Of a stretch of DNA of 9,322 nt, positions 6,288 to 9,322 are shown piece after piece (position 1 is the stretch's first letter; each line of letters begins with the position of its first letter). The stretch covers positions 1-9,322 of the forward strand of contig JAFADH010000205.1 of NCBI GenBank assembly GCA_023424995.1, in the 5' to 3' direction. The position numbers and the translations under genes are program-made. Below the pieces are notes generated by a model. The model did no database searches and was not told where the DNA came from. It worked only from the letters and a program-made list of their open reading frames with translations. Source of the DNA: Bacillota bacterium. Its GTDB lineage: Bacteria > Bacillota > Clostridia > Lachnospirales > Lachnospiraceae.

Positions 6288-7145
6288 ATGGTAAACGAGA
6301 TATTTAACCTGTACAAAGAAACCATACCGGATATAATAAGAAATGAAGAAACAGTAAAAGACATACTTAGTGATAGGAATAATCACATTATAAGTTATAG
6401 AGATGGGAACAGATTAGTTGGTGTTTCTGTTGTTAACCAAAATGTAATATATCTTTTATGTGTAGATAAGTCCTTTCAAAAACGAGGTATTGGGGCTGAT
6501 TTATTAAAGCAATCAGAAAAATATATTATGTCCGGCGGCTTTGATAAAATTGTCGTTGGTGCGGGTGAAGACTATATAATGCCAGGTATTCCTATGAATA
6601 ATGGTGCCCATAACTTTTTTATAAAATACGGCTATCAACATGCTTGGGGCGATTGCGGCTGTTTTGATATGAGTCAGAGGTTAAAAGATTTTGATTATAA
6701 TGAACATACAATAGGCGATACCATAAACGGAATAACTTATAGATGGGCCACGGAGAAGGACATTGGTAATATTGTAAAATGCGTAACCGATGCTGAGGAA
6801 AGCTTTGTAACATATTATAAAGATGAAAAGCTATATGAAGAAGGCACAGAAACATCTGTAATAATTGCCGTAAATGGTAAGGAGGTATGGGGCACTCTTA
6901 TTGTTAATATAGAAACAGAGGGGAAAGGCATAGGCAGTATTGGATGTACGGCAACTGTTAATAAGCATAGAAACAAAGGAATAGCAACCAATTTGGTTAA
7001 GCTGGGTACGAAGCATATAAAGGATATGAATTTAAATATCGCATTTTTAAGCTATACCTATACAGATATTGTTAATCTGTATAAGAGGGCTGGTTATAAA
7101 GTCTGTATGGAATACTATATGGGAGAAAAAAGCTTATTGCCATAG
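6288..7145 (+). CDS. Two-domain GNAT family N-acetyltransferase
   Basis: A 285-residue protein with two acetyl-CoA-binding GNAT domains in tandem. The first covers about residues 1-130, with motif A VDKSFQKRGIGA (59-70) carrying the Q-x-x-G-x-G pyrophosphate loop. The second covers about 150-285, with VNKHRNKGIATNLV (224-237) carrying R-x-x-G-x-A. Both loops look intact, unlike many double-GNAT proteins in which one half is degenerate. Such enzymes move an acetyl group from acetyl-CoA to an amine on a small molecule or protein; mycothiol synthase and some antibiotic-acetylating enzymes share the tandem form, but the substrate here is unknown. The ATG at 6288 is fixed by GGAGGGG (6277-6283). 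It is transcribed divergently from the AraC-GyrB-like regulator, which makes it a candidate target. The gene is AT-rich compared with the ABC genes. Confidence 0.88.
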   Translation: MVNEIFNLYKETIPDIIRNEETVKDILSDRNNHIISYRDGNRLVGVSVVNQNVIYLLCVDKSFQKRGIGADLLKQSEKYIMSGGFDKIVVGAGEDYIMPGIPMNNGAHNFFIKYGYQHAWGDCGCFDMSQRLKDFDYNEHTIGDTINGITYRWATEKDIGNIVKCVTDAEESFVTYYKDEKLYEEGTETSVIIAVNGKEVWGTLIVNIETEGKGIGSIGCTATVNKHRNKGIATNLVKLGTKHIKDMNLNIAFLSYTYTDIVNLYKRAGYKVCMEYYMGEKSLLP

Positions 7146-7154
7146 CGACCGTAC

Positions 7155-7181
7155 TCCTATTTATGATAGGGCGGCAGTTTT
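7155..7181 (+). terminator. Weak terminator-like hairpin after the GNAT gene
   Basis: TCCTAT (7155-7160) can pair with ATAGGG (7166-7171, including one G-U) over a 5-nt loop, followed 6 nt later by four T residues. The stem is short and the T-run displaced, so read-through into the next gene 88 nt downstream is likely. Confidence 0.3.
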
Positions 7182-7233
7182 AATGGTCGACTCTTTTGCT
7201 GCTTGAGGTTATTTATTTCAAAGGGGGTGTAAG

Positions 7234-8103
7234 GTGGACACTGCATTAGCTTTAAGGATTGCTTGTGAGAAAAACAAACATTTAGATGATAATGAAATTA
7301 CCCGTCTATTAAGTGAATCGGAACTAGTCGGCAAACTCACCGGAGATTTTGTTGGGAACCCTTTATTTGCTGTGTTTCGGGTTATGGGGCTGAGTGAAAT
7401 TCCACATATTGAAAGATTGACTTACACCCAAAGGATGATAGATTATATCAACCGGAATATTGCCACGTCAGAAGGGTTTTCATGCCTGGGCGGGGTGAAA
7501 GAAATTGTTCCCTGCTACAATGCTATGCTGCTTGAGGTCTATTGCCGTCTTGGCCTTGCTTCCAGTAAAGAAGCACAGGCTGCTTTAAGCTGGATAGAGC
7601 AATATCAGCTTTTTGAGCGCAATCAAACTACCACATGGCCTCATAAAGGTATTTGCAAGCATGGCGGCTGTCTTGGAAAAACGCCTTGCTATATTGGAAT
7701 TGGTAAAACTGTCCGTGCGCTTGTAACCTATTCGGAGTGTGTCAGGCATAAAAATCAAAAAGTGGAAAATCTTCTTAGGAAAGGGACAGGCTATATGCTT
7801 CGTCATAAAATGTTTCAGCGGCTATCGGATGGCAGACCCATCAGCCCGCATATTACAGACATTATGATGCCGCAAAGCTATGCGCTCTCCCTTACCGATT
7901 TAACCTATATTATTGGGAAAAGGCGGTTAATGAAGGAGGAAAACAGTGCGCCCCTGTTACATCTCCTTCAGGAAAAACAAATAGCGGAAGACCAGTGGAA
8001 AATAGATTACCTATATAATTATAAAGGCTATATCGGCTTTGAAACCAGACGCAGAGCATCAGAATGGATTTCAGCATTATATCCGATATGGCTGTCTGAT
8101 TGA
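7234..8103 (+). CDS. Alpha/alpha-toroid protein, prenyltransferase/squalene-cyclase-repeat-like
   Basis: A 289-residue, mostly helical protein. It resembles an uncharacterised family with the terpenoid cyclase/protein prenyltransferase alpha/alpha toroid: a PCYNAMLLEVYCRLGL segment (93-108), a W-I-x-x-Y-Q repeat end (120-125), a Cys/His cluster with Cys141, His143, Cys146 and Cys152 before a GKTVRAL helix (157-163), and a closing R-x-S-x-W-I (274-279). Family relatives carry PC-x(4)-L and CxxG-x(n)-LRAL-like motifs at these places. The DxDD acid motif of squalene-hopene cyclases is absent, so cyclase activity is not supported; the Cys/His group may bind zinc as in protein prenyltransferases. 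The GTG start has AAGGGGGTG just upstream (7221-7229). No clear promoter of its own was seen, so it may be co-transcribed with the GNAT gene. Related proteins are sometimes given misleading database names; I assign no function. Confidence 0.65.
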   Translation: MDTALALRIACEKNKHLDDNEITRLLSESELVGKLTGDFVGNPLFAVFRVMGLSEIPHIERLTYTQRMIDYINRNIATSEGFSCLGGVKEIVPCYNAMLLEVYCRLGLASSKEAQAALSWIEQYQLFERNQTTTWPHKGICKHGGCLGKTPCYIGIGKTVRALVTYSECVRHKNQKVENLLRKGTGYMLRHKMFQRLSDGRPISPHITDIMMPQSYALSLTDLTYIIGKRRLMKEENSAPLLHLLQEKQIAEDQWKIDYLYNYKGYIGFETRRRASEWISALYPIWLSD

Positions 8104-8226
8104 CTATGAGCATAATGGGAAGACATGCAATGAGTACACATAATGGTTACCCGCATCCGAATATATTCTTAACATTGATATTTTGCCGGGAGTTTGTTGA
8201 AAGCATTTTGTTTTGATGATCTCTAA

Positions 8227-8451
8227 CAGGATGATATAAACCGGACGCTTCATTATCTGAAACAGGAATGCGATTTGATAAACATTATGCGCTGACAGGA
8301 ACGATTTTACAAATAGCCTGCTGCTCCATACATTGTAGCTGGACGGGAAGAAGATTTTAAATCAGTATCTGCATACATTAAGAAGTTACATTTATACAAG
8401 GAACTTATAAATCAATTTCACAAAGTGGCTAAAATAAAAGCTTTTTTGTGA
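8227..8451 (+). pseudogene. Probable decayed gene remnant
   Basis: The 380-base gap between the toroid gene and the flavoprotein gene contains a frame that reads like protein but has internal stops. After a TAA at 8224 it runs QDDINRTLHYLKQECDLINI, meets TGA at 8293 and TAG at 8314, then stays open for 44 codons (8317-8448), including VAGREEDFKSVSAYIKKL, to a TGA at 8449. The charged, helix-like composition of the last part suggests the C-terminal end of a former gene. There is no usable start and I do not recognise the family. A 44-codon open run can also occur by chance. The part from 8104 to 8226 shows nothing further. Confidence 0.35.
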
Positions 8452-8473
8452 AAAATATATAAGAAAGTATAGA
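8446..8473 (+). promoter_or_regulatory. Weak promoter candidate for the flavoprotein gene
   Basis: TTGTGA (8446-8451) and TATAGA (8468-8473) are 16 bases apart. Transcription from here would start about 4 nt before the ATG at 8484, leaving the weak ribosome site (GAGAG, 8472-8476) largely outside the message, so this promoter is doubtful. Confidence 0.25.
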
Positions 8474-8483
8474 GAGCGAACTT

Positions 8484-9128
8484 ATGAAGGTTCTGTGTAT
8501 TTCATCATCTAATATGATAAATAAAAGCTTAAATGAAAGCACATCATACTTAATATGCCGAGCTGTAATTAATTCCTTAAGAAATAAAAATATTGAAGCC
8601 GAGATTATTGATCTTAGAATGTGCATACTGAATCCATGTACCGGTTGCGGTAAGTGCTATACTGTACATAGATGCTGCTGTGATATGGAGTTTAATATTA
8701 TTTATGAGAAAATAATCAACAGTAATGCTGTCTTTATTGTGTCTCCGCACTATGCGCCGATTCCTGCCAAGCTATCTATGATTTTAGAAAAAATGGAGCA
8801 AATTACTTTTCTCCATTGGGGTAAGAACAATTCATATCGATCAGAGGTATATGGTTTACCGACTGGCATAATATCCCACGGGGGCGGTGCCGATTGGGCA
8901 CTGCAGGGATATAAAAGAATGGTCAACGATACGATCGGGAATGCGTTGCAAACGATTCAAATGAAATTAATTCCATATTCAAAGGAGTGGAATACGGGAA
9001 TTTCACTCCCCGTAAGGAATGCAAAATTTATTAAGGATGATATTTTCCCAAGGCAGGAATATGATTGGGATAAAATTAATAAAACAATAGCAGAATATGC
9101 AGAGCTGGTTATAAGTGCAGCCAAGTAA
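8484..9128 (+). CDS. Iron-sulfur flavoprotein-like NAD(P)H-dependent oxidoreductase
   Basis: A 214-residue soluble protein with a flavodoxin-like fold. It opens with MKVLCISSSN, the FMN-phosphate-binding first strand and loop of the NADPH-dependent FMN reductase family, followed by a strand ending in IIDLRMC. A cysteine group PCTGCGKC...C (Cys52, Cys55, Cys58, Cys64) has the CX2CX2CX5C spacing. This falls within the compact CX2CX2CX4-7C pattern known for the [4Fe-4S] cluster of archaeal and clostridial iron-sulfur flavoproteins; Cys65 and Cys66 adjoin it. FIVSPHYAPIPAKLSMILEK (84-103) matches the family's sPxYwgs-p-lK stretch, and a glycine-rich SHGGGADWALQG (131-142) follows. Such proteins pass electrons in anaerobes, for example in oxygen or quinone detoxification. 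The ATG is preceded only by a weak GAGAG. It is AT-rich and probably a single-gene unit. Confidence 0.85.
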   Translation: MKVLCISSSNMINKSLNESTSYLICRAVINSLRNKNIEAEIIDLRMCILNPCTGCGKCYTVHRCCCDMEFNIIYEKIINSNAVFIVSPHYAPIPAKLSMILEKMEQITFLHWGKNNSYRSEVYGLPTGIISHGGGADWALQGYKRMVNDTIGNALQTIQMKLIPYSKEWNTGISLPVRNAKFIKDDIFPRQEYDWDKINKTIAEYAELVISAAK

Positions 9129-9144
9129 AACACGACTTGGTCTT
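9121..9144 (+). terminator. Terminator candidate overlapping the flavoprotein stop
   Basis: CCAAGT (9121-9126) and ACTTGG (9135-9140) pair perfectly over an 8-nt loop and are followed by TCTT. The stem starts inside the last codons of the flavoprotein gene. The T-run is poor, so strength is uncertain, though the position between converging genes suits a terminator. Confidence 0.45.
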
Positions 9145-9157
9145 AAATATACATTTT

Positions 9158-9322
9158 TTATAATTCCAGTATGAAATCATGTCCGTCTGCGTCATCATAC
9201 AATGCAACAGGCTGACACGGTACATTACCTTAAAAGCGGCATAGATCCTGTCAGCTTGTTCACTTTTTTCTTATTGCCATATATAGCGACGCCGAAATAA
9301 TTATGATCCTGCGCAGGTGTTA
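9158..9322 (-). pseudogene. 3' end of an unidentified minus-strand gene with two frame breaks
   Basis: Reading leftward from the window edge, three frames each contribute a protein-like piece in the right order. They are TPAQDHNYFGVAIYGNKK (9320 down to about 9264), then SEQADRIYAAFK (9264 to 9229), then GNVPCQPVALYDDADGHDF ending ILEL and TAA (9229 to 9158). Restoring one A in the A6 run at 9264-9269 and one G at 9228-9229 would join them into one continuous C-terminus. The DADGH-x-x-x-LEL ending faintly recalls VOC/glyoxalase proteins, which often end in DPDGH-x-x-EL, but I cannot assign the family. Both breaks are single-base losses in base runs, so either decay or sequencing error could explain them. 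Confidence 0.5.

Noticed and set aside
7234..8103. Functional squalene-hopene or terpene cyclase
   Set aside because: The protein is under half the usual length and lacks the DxDD acid motif; only the helical-repeat fold is supported.
9261..9272. Programmed -1 frameshift at the A-rich run in the right-edge gene
   Set aside because: The run is not in the correct phase for a canonical X XXY YYZ slippery heptamer, and a second frame break follows 35 bp later, so damage or sequencing error is simpler.

Overview
The window looks like a chromosomal accessory stretch from a low-to-moderate GC Firmicute, most likely of the class Clostridia. The reasons are strong AGGAGG-type ribosome sites, mixed ATG/GTG/TTG starts, SigA-like promoters (several with an extended TGn -10), short intergenic gaps and the families present. 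No rRNA, tRNA, CRISPR array, insertion sequence or phage gene is visible. Base composition is patchy. The first 110 bases are about 65% GC, the ABC genes are intermediate, and the GNAT gene and the last flavoprotein gene are clearly AT-rich, which suggests genes of mixed origin.

Layout. At 1-110 is the start of a minus-strand aldo/keto reductase, with a consensus promoter and a palindromic operator candidate upstream. A gene-free stretch follows, ending in a promoter for two overlapping, full-length ABC exporter half-transporters (614-2398 and 2395-4194), probably a heterodimer. A hairpin that physically overlaps a strong promoter separates them from a class I SAM methyltransferase (4279-5025). 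A perfect bidirectional terminator (5037-5078) divides this from a minus-strand regulator (5105-6025). Divergent from the regulator is a two-domain GNAT acetyltransferase (6288-7145). It is followed by an alpha/alpha-toroid (prenyltransferase/squalene-cyclase-repeat-like) protein (7234-8103), a probable decayed gene (about 8227-8451), an iron-sulfur-flavoprotein-like NAD(P)H oxidoreductase (8484-9128), and the frame-broken tail of a minus-strand gene running off the window.

The standout is the regulator at 5105-6025. It has an N-terminal AraC-type double helix-turn-helix joined in one uninterrupted frame to a domain that aligns, almost without gaps, with the ATP-binding (GHKL) domain of DNA gyrase subunit B. 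Positions that in GyrB hold the adenine, or contact aminocoumarin drugs, are kept. The Mg-binding Asn, the triphosphate-binding Lys and the ATP-lid glycines are lost. I infer a one-component sensor that uses a dead gyrase-like pocket to bind a small ligand, much as Rob-type AraC proteins use a GyrI-like domain. Two near-identical 15-bp direct repeats 52 bp apart in its promoter region are candidate binding sites.

The genes mostly have their own promoters and do not form one operon. The mix of exporter pair, methyltransferase, acetyltransferase and redox flavoprotein would fit a detoxification or drug-response neighbourhood. That is inference from context; nothing in the sequence fixes a substrate.
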